Origin: Orientallactaga sibirica
Taxonomy: Eukaryota > Chordata > Mammalia > Rodentia > Dipodidae
Reading direction: 5' to 3'
Length of the DNA stretch: 64,000 nucleotides
Assembly: GCA_036365145.1 (NCBI GenBank)
Contig: JAEOAD010000048.1
Span: 13,750,501 to 13,814,500 of the forward strand
Numbering within the stretch: the stretch's first letter is position 1; each line of letters starts with the position of its first letter. The notes beneath the pieces were generated by a model, which saw only the letters and a program-made list of their open reading frames with translations, was not told the DNA's origin and ran no database searches. Below, piece after piece: positions 53,496 through 62,868 of this stretch. Position numbers and translations under genes: made by a program.

Positions 53496-53929
53496 AAAAA
53501 AGTGTGCATGTGGGGGGATGGTGGTGGTAGTGGTGGGGTGTAGGGAGTGTGACAGTATGCTAACGTTACTGCCACTCTGAATAAATTAATGTTTTCAGTA
53601 AAACAAACAAAACAAACCCTCATACTTCTCAACACTTCCACCCACAACACTGAGTTATTTAGATATTTGTATAACAACAGTGAATGTACAATATATTAAA
53701 TGTTGTAAAAATGGCTTTTAACACTGGCAAGAAAAGTCATCCCCTTTAGAGAAGAGAAGAAAGTCTGAAAAAATTGACAATCCTCTGAGGGATAAGGCTG
53801 CACAATCACTGCAAACCTCTCCTCGTGTCAGTTAGACAGTTCAAGAGGCAACAACTTTTACAAACAGATTTACAGTCTTTTTAATCAACCAGCATTTTCC
53901 TTTCCTTTTGGTTAGCCCAGGTGCAAATT
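53496..53929. other. Intronic stretch with a GGT-rich patch
   Basis: GGTGGTGGTAGTGGTGGGG at 53520-53540. Otherwise nothing is recognised. Confidence 0.5.
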
Positions 53930-54150
53930 TGGGGTTCAGACTCCTGAGTTTAAGTCAACTGTAAGCTATTCCCTTTACAATCTTATTACTGGTGGGAAAT
54001 TAATTAAAACCTGTCAATTTCCTCACATACAAAGGAGGGGATAAGATCAGCATTTGCTTTGTTTAGCTACTGGGGGACTAAATATGTTAATGCATTTAAA
54101 GAGCTGAGGCTAGTATCTGGCAAATAATAGGAAATCAAATATTAACACAC
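53930..54150 (+). mobile_element. MIR remnant
   Basis: AGACTCCTGAGTTTAAGTC, AACCTGTCAATTTCCTCAC and AAAGAGCTGAGGCTAGTATC are in MIR order. Confidence 0.6.
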
Positions 54151-54202
54151 ATTATAGCCACTACTTTTGTGCTTAAATAACATGTTTTAAGATTCCATTG
54201 CA

Positions 54203-54403
54203 GGGGCTGGAGAGATAACTTAATGACTAAGATGTTTGCCTGTGAAGCCTGAGGACCCAGTTTGATTCCTCAGTACCCACCTAAGCCAGATGCACAAAGT
54301 GGCACATGAGTCTGCAGTTCACCTGCAGTGGCTGGAGGCCCTGGCTCACCATGCTCTCTCTCTCTCTCTGCATCTTTCTCTCAAATAATAAATAAAGTAA
54401 AAT
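54203..54403 (+). mobile_element. B2-like SINE with 14-bp target-site duplication
   Basis: AAGATTCCATTGCA (54189-54202) and AAGATTACATTGCA (54404-54417). Confidence 0.96.
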
Positions 54404-54527
54404 AAGATTACATTGCAAAGGGTTAATGCCTTATATAACAGAAATTCACCACAATTTTCAAACTTCAGTTAAGCTCATTCATATGAATATTGCTTATTCA
54501 TAACTGAACATAAAAATGGTTTCTTCA

Positions 54528-54742
54528 GGGATGGAGAGATGGCTTAGTGGTTAAGGCACATGCCTGCAAAGCCTAAGGACCCAGGTTTGATTCTCCAGGT
54601 CCCACATAAGCCAGCTGCACATGGTTGCCCATGTGTATAGAGTTTGTTTGCAGTGGCTACAGGCCCTGGCGTGCCCATCTCTCTCTCTCTCTCTCTCTCT
54701 GTCTCTGTCTCTAATGAATAAATAAATAAAAATAAATCTTTA
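54528..54742 (+). mobile_element. B2-like SINE with 16-bp target-site duplication
   Basis: AAAAATGGTTTCTTCA (54512-54527) and AAAAATGGTTTCATCA (54743-54758). It lies about 390 bp downstream of the MTUS2 exon in gene sense, antisense to the gene. Confidence 0.96.
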
Positions 54743-54758
54743 AAAAATGGTTTCATCA

Positions 54759-55134
54759 TTTACAAAATAACTCATTTGGGAGTCTTTGTTGCTTTTTTGA
54801 TAACTTCCTCCTTTTCTTTTGAGGTTAGATCTTCAAAGTGTGATGTTCAATTGTGAATATTTTAACATGCTGTTACAATAGCAGATACTCACATGCAAAA
54901 AAAAAAAAAAAACTCTCCCACCTACATATCTCATAACATCTTGCTTTTAAAGGTGCAAAGATGCTCAGAGTTGGATCATTCCGTGTAGAGTAAGAAAATG
55001 TCAACCTGTGTATGGCAGTCTGGGGACAATTGTTGACACCACATGGGCTGGGGCTAATGCATTAATGGTGTTGCAATACAATCAGCTCCAATTTCAAGTT
55101 TGTCCAAACAGTAGAAATCCCACTTCCCAAATAC
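54759..55134. other. Intron next to the 99-nt MTUS2 exon
   Basis: Unique sequence. A poly-A run at 54896-54913 is poly-T in the transcript. Confidence 0.6.
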
Positions 55135-55233
55135 CTGGTGAATGAAGCCTGGTGGTAGAAGAGGGGGTTTTCTTGGGAGAGGAAACCGCTGGCTTACTGG
55201 CCTCATGATCCTTCTGTGCCTCTTTCTTGGTTC
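55135..55233 (-). CDS. MTUS2: MTUS2 internal coding exon (basic Ser/Pro/Lys linker)
   Basis: This 99-nt exon reads as 2 nt, 32 codons and 1 nt. The acceptor is a long pyrimidine tract ending in CTCTACACAG above 55233, and the donor is CCAG|GTATTT (GT at 55134-55133). The peptide begins TKKEAQKD, contains KPAVSSPKK and ends in TTRLHSP followed by a split Gly codon. This matches the part of human MTUS2 just before the coiled coil, which I recall as TKK...KPAVSSPK...LHSPGYPKQ. It is Lys/Ser/Pro-rich and probably disordered; basic linkers like this in the ATIP/MTUS family are thought to aid microtubule contact. The phase 1 boundary at each end keeps the frame into 36177-36388. The upstream exon, which should end in a Gly first base, is not visible up to 64000. 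An overlapping open frame on the same strand is a shadow in another phase. Confidence 0.9.
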
Positions 55234-56399
55234 CTGTGTAGAGTATGAGAAGAGAAACAGAAAGAAAAAAAAACAGTAGTTATGATACAAACCATGACAT
55301 AAATTATTTGTGGAAAAGACAGTTTAATAAAAGGCCAATGGAACAACAACAAAATATTTTGATGACTTGTTGCTATGGTCACCACCCCTGTTTATAGCAC
55401 CTGTTGAAAGACAAGGGGATTTGGTTTTGAGTGGTCAATGGAAGGAGCATTTTGCTGTCTTGGGTTTGATGCAAAGCACCCCGTCAGCTTCTCTTAGGGT
55501 CACTGTACCAGTGGCCTTCATAAACTATCTGGGAATTAAACTACCATTCTCAGTCACCAACTTGGTCTCTTGGCCTTTCTCTGTGCAATGATTTTTTTCC
55601 CAGAAGACAAGGAAAGAAGCTATAGTTAAACGTAAGTGCTAATAATGTTGGTGTTATCCCCAACTAAGCCACAGGGGACCTGGTCTGGCTCTGATTAATT
55701 TCCACACCCTGACACACAGTGGTGACCCTGAGGTCCTGTTAGCACCCTTGGCTCCAGCTGGGAGTTGGCTGTCAGATCTTGCCTGGCACAAGGTGTAAAC
55801 TCAGTGAGGGGCAGATCTGGGCACTGCATGTGGGCACCCTCAGATCATGGCCAGGGCTAAAGGACCTTTTCTTATGTGTGATGGACACATCTCTCATGTC
55901 CCTATCACCTTTGTCAGGAAGGCAAAAATAAATAAATAAATAAATAAAAAGCAATGGATGCAAGATGCAAGGAATCACAGAGACCTGGACTTTTGGAGCT
56001 GCTTTGGCTCTAGCACCCCTTTAGATCATTCCAGAACAAAGCCTAGGATGGATGAGGATTTGGAGGCACAGCAGGTATGTGCCCAAACTCTGTTACCAAA
56101 CTTCTCTCCAGAGTAACTGCTGCTAGCAATTTGTTGCTTATTCTCCCAGGTTTGTTCTCATGCATTTATAAATATACACCTACACAAGTACAGCTAGTGG
56201 CTAAATAAGTGAAATAAATGCTATAATTTCTTTTGAGTAACCCACCTTTTGAGGAGATCTTACTTTTTTTTTACAGGTGTTAAAAAAACAACTGTGTTAT
56301 ATAAATGGGCAAAAATGCACCATAAGTCATTACATACACTGTGATAAACATTTTACTACTTTAACCCTTATGCACATGCACCACCCTTTTTACAGAAAA
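55234..56399. other. Intron next to the MTUS2 exon, mostly unique
   Basis: It holds the acceptor pyrimidine tract (55234-55280) and a (TAAA)n run at 55927-55950. No further exon was found. Confidence 0.55.
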
Positions 56400-56522
56400 A
56401 TGCATTTTTAAGATATTTCATATATTTGTGAGAGGGGGAGAGAAAGAGAGAATGAGTGTGCCAGGGCCTCTAGCCATGGCAAACAAACTTCATATGCATG
56501 TGTCACTTTGTGCATCTGGCTT
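56400..56522 (-). mobile_element. B2-like SINE, head missing
   Basis: GA-rich start and body to TTTGTGCATCTGGCTTC, where the retroelement internal region takes over. Confidence 0.85.
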
Positions 56523-56523
56523 C

Positions 56524-56877
56524 AAATTTCCTCTCCAAACCAATTAGTCCATTGCCTTTAAATTCAAATTCAACTTCACTCAAGTGTTTGGGATATGGGA
56601 ATATTCAGCCATATTCTTTGCTAGAATATAACCTGAGCTGCCTGTAGCCCAGTTCCTGGTAAAGTCCTTGCTCCCTTGTGAAACCTCATGAGCCCAGCAT
56701 CCAGAATCCACATTTCTCTTGGCTCTGGTTTTCCCAACTTTCATCAGGATTCCTTAAGATCAAGGTTTCTCTAGCCCAAAGTTCCAAAGTCTTCTGCATT
56801 CCACCTACAAACCAGTTCAAAAGACTTATGAACCCATGTGGTCAGGTTTAATGACCCCACTCCTGGTACCAATTTTC
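56524..56877 (-). mobile_element. MaLR internal region, 5' part, with primer-binding site
   Basis: On the minus strand this follows the LTR directly. At 56871-56855 it reads TGGTACCAGGAGTGGGG, the complement of the 3' end of tRNA-Leu(UAA) with CCA, hence a primer-binding site. About 330 bp of non-coding internal sequence follow, up to the SINE at 56522. No protein is encoded and the element is defective. Confidence 0.85.
56855..56871 (-). other. Retroelement primer-binding site (tRNA-Leu)
   Basis: A 17-nt stretch, TGGTACCAGGAGTGGGG on the minus strand, 6 nt from the LTR edge. It is complementary to the tRNA-Leu(UAA) 3' end as I recall it. Leu priming is known for the ERVL/MaLR group. Confidence 0.8.
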
Positions 56878-57231
56878 TGTATTAGTCTACTTGTTGTGAC
56901 CAAATAGCTGACAGGAAGCAATATAAGGAAGGAAAGTATTTATTCTAGCTTAGAGTTTTGAGGCCATACATTCCATCATGACAGGAAAGGCTTGGAAGGA
57001 AGAGCAAGAGGCTGGGTGGTCACATTTTATCCACAGTCTGAAAGCAGAAGATCAGCAGAAAATAGGGCCAGGGTCTAAAACTTCAATGACCTCATCCAGT
57101 AATCCACCTCCTTCAAGTAAGGCTTCATCTCCTAAGGGTTCTACAACCTTCCCAAACTGTGCCACCAGTTCAAGACCAGATATTTAAACATATGAACCAA
57201 TGATGGATTTTTATATTCAAACCACAACACA
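56878..57231 (-). mobile_element. ORR1-like MaLR LTR (5' LTR)
   Basis: 354 bp on the minus strand from TGTGTTGTGGTTTGAATA to AGACTAATACA, with TG...CA ends. AGAATAAATACTTTCCTTCC carries the poly-A signal. Since internal sequence follows on one side only, it is the 5' LTR of a truncated element. Confidence 0.9.
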
Positions 57232-57369
57232 CCTTATAGAGTTGTGAGGGGGAAAATGGAATAGTTTATTAAATGCTTAACACAATTCCATGCTTTATAC
57301 TTACAAAATAGTATTTATTAGCAATATTACAAATATTTTTTAGAACCTACCTTCTCTTCTCCTTCCACC

Positions 57370-57545
57370 AATTCTAATGATGAGAGTCAATCCCCAATAA
57401 GGTGGTAATTAAAGAAAGGGGTTTTGGGAGGCCTTTAGGTCATGAGGACTCTACCCAGATGAACAGGATTTATAGCATGATAAAGATCAAGGAGGTGTGT
57501 TCACCCTTCTCCCATGTCAGAATGAAGTAAGAAGGTACCATTACT
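57370..57545 (+). mobile_element. MST/MLT-like LTR piece
   Basis: AGTCAATCCCCAATAAGGTGG, TTTGGGAGGCCTTTAGGTC and ATGAGGACTCTACCCAG fit the MST 5' half. Confidence 0.65.
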
Positions 57546-57659
57546 GAGGAAACAGGTCCTTACCAAGACAGATTATTCTATTGCCACTATTCTGAACATC
57601 CCCGTATATGACATTTTTTTTATAGCAATGGACCAAGACAGAATCTATGGATACTAGAC

Positions 57660-57830
57660 AGTGAGCTAGTATATTCAATAATTACTAAATGAGGCTTGTG
57701 TTATCACCCCAATAAAGACTCTGAGAGTCAAGGAAGCTAAGTCATTGGGTCAAGGCCACAGACAAATTAGTGGTACAACCATGGTCTGAATCGTGTTCTC
57801 ATTTCAAAGCTCACTCTCTGATTTCTCTGT
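57660..57830 (+). mobile_element. MIR remnant
   Basis: CAAGGAAGCTAAGTCATTGG, GTCAAGGCCACAGACAAATTAG and GTCTGAATCGTG follow the MIR/MIR3 order. Confidence 0.6.
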
Positions 57831-58129
57831 CATGCAAAGTCTATTTAACAGTAACTAACAATTCACTATAGTTCATTAATGAACTTGTTCCACTCTTTTG
57901 AACAGTTATGTAAAACAGAAATGTGTTCCATATGGCTTTACTAAAACAAAAAGGTGTAGGCAATAAAAATTTGAAATGGTCTTAGAATGTGCCATTTTCT
58001 CCCCAGTCATAGGCACAAAAGTGATTATCTGATGGATCATCCTGTGCTAGGTGACTTCTGCTGTGTGACAGAAGCCATTACTACCAGGTCATCTGGTCCC
58101 AAATCTCAAGCACAGGGCCTGTGTATAAG
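57831..58129. other. Intronic stretch, nothing recognised
   Basis: Unique-looking, no exon signals. Confidence 0.45.
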
Positions 58130-58345
58130 TCTGAGCTTTGTACTCAGATGACTGGGCTTGATCTAGATGTGAAACTCCTGATTTTATTACTTTGGGTAAA
58201 TTACTCAATCTCTCTAATCAGCAACATTTGAATCTGTAATGTAGGTTCAGAACCGGATCTGTAAGTCGTAGATGTGTAGGTGGGAATGCGTGAGCTAGTG
58301 GTTACACAGTGAGCGCTCAGTATGTGCTGGCCATCACAACGGATG
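58130..58345 (+). mobile_element. MIR, nearly full-length
   Basis: ACTGGGCTTGATCTAGATG, TTGGGTAAATTACTCAATCTC, GGTTACACAGTGAGCGCTCAG and TATGTGCTGGCC span most of MIR in order. Confidence 0.75.
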
Positions 58346-58889
58346 CTGCTTGTCAAGGAACCACTATGCCAGTTTGGCCTCTTTGATATTATTTATCTCC
58401 TTATCCCAGATCAGATACCCAGAATGATGCTGCTGAGTTACTTTAAGTCACATATACAGGATAACTAGACCTTCCATTCTCATTCATTCTTCATTTCCTC
58501 CCCAGTGTGTAGGTAGTTCAAAAGTCAGAATTACTAGCCAGAGAATTTCAGGGTCCTGTCTGCAGTGGTGATAAGGTGACTGATGAAGCTTAGCATGGTT
58601 CCTGGGCCAGCATGGAGGATCCACAGAGATGTGAAGTAACCCATGGTTCCAGAAAAATCATGTTTCTTCATGGCACATAAACACAATTTTCATCACATTC
58701 ATCTGGGGCAGCGCCTTCCACACGAAGCATCTTACAAACCCATGTATCTTTCTTTCTCTGGGAAATTCTAACTTATGTTCCTGTGATCATATATATTCTC
58801 AAGTTAATGTCATATTGACCGGTCATCAGTGAGGTTCAATGTCTTAGTGAATCAGCTGGTCTTCCAGGAGGCATGTGATAGAGTAAAGT
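58346..58889. other. Intronic stretch, nothing recognised
   Basis: Possible conserved non-coding sequence; no repeat seen. Confidence 0.45.
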
Positions 58890-59080
58890 GAAGAGGCTCT
58901 GGAGAAAGACAAATTTCATGCCAAGTTTTAGTCATCTGCCCAGTTGCTCTGACGCTGGGAAAGCCAGTTTTCTCATCTGTAAGCACGGGTGGGGGGGGGG
59001 CATGGCAGTCTCCTGTGTTCCTCTGGTGTTGGGGACGATCTGAGGGCATTAAGACGGACAGGTGCCTGGGCCAGCCAAAG
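58890..59080 (+). mobile_element. Probable MIR remnant
   Basis: GGGAAAGCCAGTTTTCTCATCTG is the MIR core (CCTCAGTTTCCTCATCTG); a G run at 58990-58999 interrupts it. Confidence 0.55.
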
Positions 59081-59514
59081 ACTTGTGGCTACACAGTCGG
59101 TAAGTGGCCATGTTGAGTGAGCCTCCTCGTGATTGACTAGTGGTGGGGGGTGGAAATGCAGTGGAAAGGGAAAACCGATGGAGGAGGCGGCGGAGGCATA
59201 GAAACACATCATGTCTTGGCTTAGCAAGGTAACTGCAGGCACAAGAGGCAGCCTGGTAGAGAGAAGGTGGTGCTGGGTGCTGGGCAGTCACATAGCAGGA
59301 GCTGGATCTGCACTACAGGCAATAAGCGGCCACTGGAGGGCTCTAAGCAGGGAGTGACAGGACCAGACACGCACTCAGAAAGGGAAAAGGCTCAACCAAG
59401 ACGAGCAAGACGGAAGGCCATGGAGAGGGATTACAAACGAGTACAACAAGGTGACTTTTCTCAATGATGAAAATACCATCAAAGTAGATAGGTGATGGTA
59501 ACACAATGTAAAAC
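59081..59514. other. Intronic stretch, nothing recognised
   Basis: GC-moderate; no exon-like signals. Confidence 0.45.
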
Positions 59515-59778
59515 TTTAAAATCTATTTATTTATTTATTTTTTTATTTATTTATTTATTTATTTATTTAAGACAGAGGGGAGGGCAGAGAGAGAGGGGAG
59601 AGAGAGAGAGAAAGAGAGAGAGGGAGAGCAAATGGGTGCTCCAGCCATTGCAAACAAACTCCAGACACATGTGCTACCATGTGCATCTGGCTTATGTGGG
59701 CTCTGGAGAATTCAAATTCAACCTGGGTCCTTAGGCTTCCCAGGCAAGCACCTTAACAGCTACACCATCTCTCCAGTG
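59515..59778 (-). mobile_element. B2-like SINE
   Basis: (TTTA)n tail complement, GA run at 59585-59626 and head CTACACCATCTCTCCAGTGCCC. Confidence 0.94.
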
Positions 59779-59779
59779 C

Positions 59780-59780
<1 letters not shown>

Positions 59781-59836
<56 letters not shown>
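59781..59836. repeat. (TA)n microsatellite, about 28 units
   Basis: Pure AT alternation right beside the SINE head; it can extrude as a cruciform. Confidence 0.97.
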
Positions 59837-59837
<1 letters not shown>

Positions 59838-59839
<2 letters not shown>

Positions 59840-61181
59840 TAGTTGTGTGCTTCAGTATGAGTGAAATACACATAGGTAAATTTTGTATTCTAAAATTATA
59901 TCCTAAGTCCTATCTAAGTAAAGCTAAGTCCTATCTAAGTAAATATTACTATGTAATAGTAATTACATGTTGAAATGCTTAAGTTTTGGATAGTCCCAGT
60001 TAAATGAAGGTATAGTAAAATTCATTTCAACTTCTGGGAAAGAAAAGAAAGGTAAAAGGCCCACAGCAGTGCTGATGCCTGAGCTGGAAGGCTTTCCAAA
60101 ACTCGTATCAGCCACCCTGGTTGGACGTTGACTATTGGTTAGCAGGATGGGGTTCAAAGTGGCTCTCAGTACCTCTGACTGTTGACAGATAGACGAAAGA
60201 TAAAGGCTGTGACGCTTAGGAAATATGTTATTCTTTTTTCTTGCTTCTTATAAGATGGATAACTGTCATTTGTCTCTTTCTTATATTTGCCTTTTTTTCT
60301 ATACTGCGTGAAGACTATCATCTCCAAATAATCCAACACTGTTAAGATTTGAAATTTCATCATTGTAATAGTTAGCTAGTAGAACACGTAAGTCTGGAAG
60401 GAAATGTAAAGTTTTAAAAACAGTGACACGTAATTAAAAGTTCCACGCTTATCATACACAGAGACCAGCCAACAACACGGTAGCGATTTGCATAACAATG
60501 CGTTTATAGCACAGTAGGCAGATTTCTGAAAAGTACCAAGGTCGGAAATCACAATGGAAGGCACAGCTCCACAAGACCATTTACATTAACACTGCTGGAC
60601 TTATTTCCATATCTCCTCGGGGCTGACAGCAGAGTGGGCAAGACACGGGGTGCGTAACCTTTCGATACAATACGTGCAACAACCTCTCACTAGGATTTTA
60701 GTGCCCAGCTTTTGAAGAGCTCCTGCAACATAAAAGGTGTCACACGCCATCCTGCAGGGGGCTTCATGGCAAGGGGAGTCACCGTGGGGTATGAGTCCTC
60801 CCCTGGCACCGTGGGTGTGTACCTTACAGTGTTTCCCGGATGACCTACAAATGTTACCTTTACTGTGGTTTCAATGAGCGTAGTGAAAAGGCCTAGCAGA
60901 GAAAAAGGAATGTTTCTTTTCCGTTACTCAGATCAATCGGTGGCACTTATATATTACAATAAATAGCACCAAGCCCAACAAATTGGAAACAGAGGAGGAA
61001 GTCATTAGCATTTTAAACTCACGTGTCCTAAAAATAACAACAACAACAAAAATCAGGCCTTATCACTGAATTTTATTGGACTTATCAGGAAAATCTGAGA
61101 GTGAGGAAAGAATTGTGAGTTTTCTGTGTGAGCTTTCTGCATACTGTCTGTCTTGACCATGTTACAGCTTAGAATTTCAAA
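59838..61181. other. Intronic stretch, largely repeat-free
   Basis: AAGTCCTATCTAAGTAAA is repeated at 59905 and 59927. No exon or element recognised over 1.3 kb. Confidence 0.5.
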
Positions 61182-61193
61182 AAAGGGAAAACA

Positions 61194-61400
61194 AGGGCTG
61201 GAGACATGGCTTGGCACTTAAGGAACTTGCCTGCAAAGCCAAAGGACCCAGGTTCAGTTCCCCAGGACCCACGTAAGCCAGATGCACAAGGTGGCGCATG
61301 TGTCTGGAGTTTGTTTGCCTCAGCTGGAGGTACTGGCATGCCCATCCCCCCTTCTCTCAAATAAATAAATTAATTATTTTTTAAAACCCCAAAAATATGA
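61194..61400 (+). mobile_element. B2-like SINE
   Basis: GGGCTGGAGACATGGCTTGG start. AAAGGGAAAAC before and after (61182 and about 61411) is the likely target-site duplication. Confidence 0.93.
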
Positions 61401-61725
61401 ATTAAAAAAAGAAAGGGAAAACGCCCCCCCCCACATATATATGTGTATATATGTATTCGAATTAGCAATATATTTAATCGCCAGCAGCCCTAGCCCAAGA
61501 TTTTAGCTGGGAGAGAGGGGCTTGGAAGAAACCTCTATCTTTACCAAGGGGGAGTTTTTGTCACTCATGTGTGTGGAATACTGGTGTTCGTCACTGTCAC
61601 TGTGGGACAACTTCCATTAGACACCTGTGTGCCTTCTTTATGCTGACTTAGATCTCTCCAACCCCTGACTCTGTCATGCGGTCACAGCCCTTTCATAGCA
61701 CCTAACGAAATAAAATAGTAAGTGT

Positions 61726-61749
61726 GGGCTGGAGAGATGACTCAGCAGT
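61726..61749 (+). mobile_element. B2-like SINE, 5' piece
   Basis: GGGCTGGAGAGATGACTCAGC stops at the LTR edge and resumes at 62109. Confidence 0.92.
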
Positions 61750-62108
61750 TGTGGTGGTTTCAATGGATGTCCCCCAGTCGATTCAGGAGTTTTCTTAACA
61801 GCTTGTAACTTGCTGTCACCGTGGGTGGATCCTAGGGTCCAGCCCTAAGATGGGGGGTTAGAGGTGGGCCCAAAATTGCAATCTAAACATATGCAAAGTG
61901 CTAGAGTTCTGCCTGGGTTCCTGAAGTGGGCTGTTTGCTTGTGTGTTGGTGGTGGTATTTCTCTCTGTGTGGACCTGTGCAAGTGGGCCAACTTCTTTTC
62001 CCATGATGGAACTTCCCCTTGAGCGCTAAGCTTCAAATAAATTCCCTTCCTCCCATATCTGTGTATAGTCTGGAGTTCCATCCCAGCACGTGAACCTGAT
62101 TTGCTACA
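61750..62108 (+). mobile_element. MaLR (MT/ORR1-like) LTR inserted in a SINE
   Basis: TGTGGTGGTTTCAATGGATG to GAACCTGATTTGCTACA. It contains AACTTCCCCTTGAGCGC and CTTCAAATAAATTCCC. Confidence 0.88.
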
Positions 62109-62320
62109 GTGGCAAAAGGCACTTGCTTGCAAAACCTTACAGCCTGGGTTCGATTGCCCAGTACCCATGCAAAGTCAGATGCACAAAGTGGCACACGTGT
62201 CTGGAGTTCATCTGCAGCGTCAGGAAGCCCTGGCCTGCCCATACCCACTCACTCTGTGTTGCTTCTTTCTGTCGATCTCTGTCTCTCAAATGAATAAATA
62301 AAAATAAATAAATAAATAAA
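62109..62320 (+). mobile_element. B2-like SINE, 3' piece
   Basis: Continues with AGGCACTTGCTTGC, B box GGTTCGATTGCCC and tail (AAATA)n. Confidence 0.93.
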
Positions 62321-62629
62321 TAATGTTTAAAATGGTGTATAATTGTGTGACCCCTATGCCACTGACAGACAGCTCTGCAGGAATAGGGACAGCCCCTACC
62401 TCACTTATCAAAATTTCCCCAGGTAACAGTACATTGCTCAACTCCAAGCAAATGCATAGTACATCTTTGTGGAATGACTGGATGACTATCCAAATAGCTA
62501 GCTGTCCCTGTTTCCTGGGGTGTCATGCAGTGTCACAGCATCGGATCCACAGAGCTTCCCAGCCTTGCTGACTACCAGACAGCATACACACACAGGCCAT
62601 CTAGGACAGCCTCATGTGACTGTCTCTTT
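62321..62629. other. Intronic stretch, nothing recognised
   Basis: No repeat or exon signals. Confidence 0.45.
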
Positions 62630-62868
62630 AAAAAATTATTCATTCATTTATTATTCGTGTGTATATGAGCTACACATGCCATGGTGTGCATGTGGAGGTC
62701 AGCAACCTTAAGGTGTCTGGGCTCCACCTCCTGAGACAGTGTGTTTTGCCTAATCATCCATGAGCTTTGGATTGCATTTGCCTTTTTTGGGTCCCAGGGG
62801 ATTGAACCCGGTCTGGCAGGCTTTGCAAGTAGGCACCTATATCTGCTGAGCCATCACGTGGCTTTCTT
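62630..62868 (-). mobile_element. B4/RSINE-like SINE
   Basis: GTGTGCATGTGGAGGTCAGC, GGGGATTGAACCCGGTC and head CTGCTGAGCCATCACGTGGC. Confidence 0.8.

Larger units (their letters stand above)
36389..55134 (-). other. MTUS2: MTUS2 intron between the two recognised exons
   Basis: This is the 18,746-bp intron between the two exons. It starts GTATTT at the high-coordinate end and ends CATAG at the low end, so it is a GT-AG intron. The codon split G|GA across it and the remembered human protein order (LHSP-G-YPKQ) show that no coding exon is skipped. It is filled with SINEs on both strands, MaLR LTRs, LINE-1 remnants and long pyrimidine tracts, listed separately. Confidence 0.9.

Noticed and set aside
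55054..55290. Minus-strand frame in another phase over the 99-nt MTUS2 exon
   Set aside because: The phase that matches MTUS2 and joins the next exon is different; this one is a shadow.
59963..60157. Minus-strand frame with a Ser/Pro-rich start that could be an upstream MTUS2 exon
   Set aside because: It does not match the MTUS2 sequence I recall before TKKEAQ, and there is no phase-1 donor at a suitable place.
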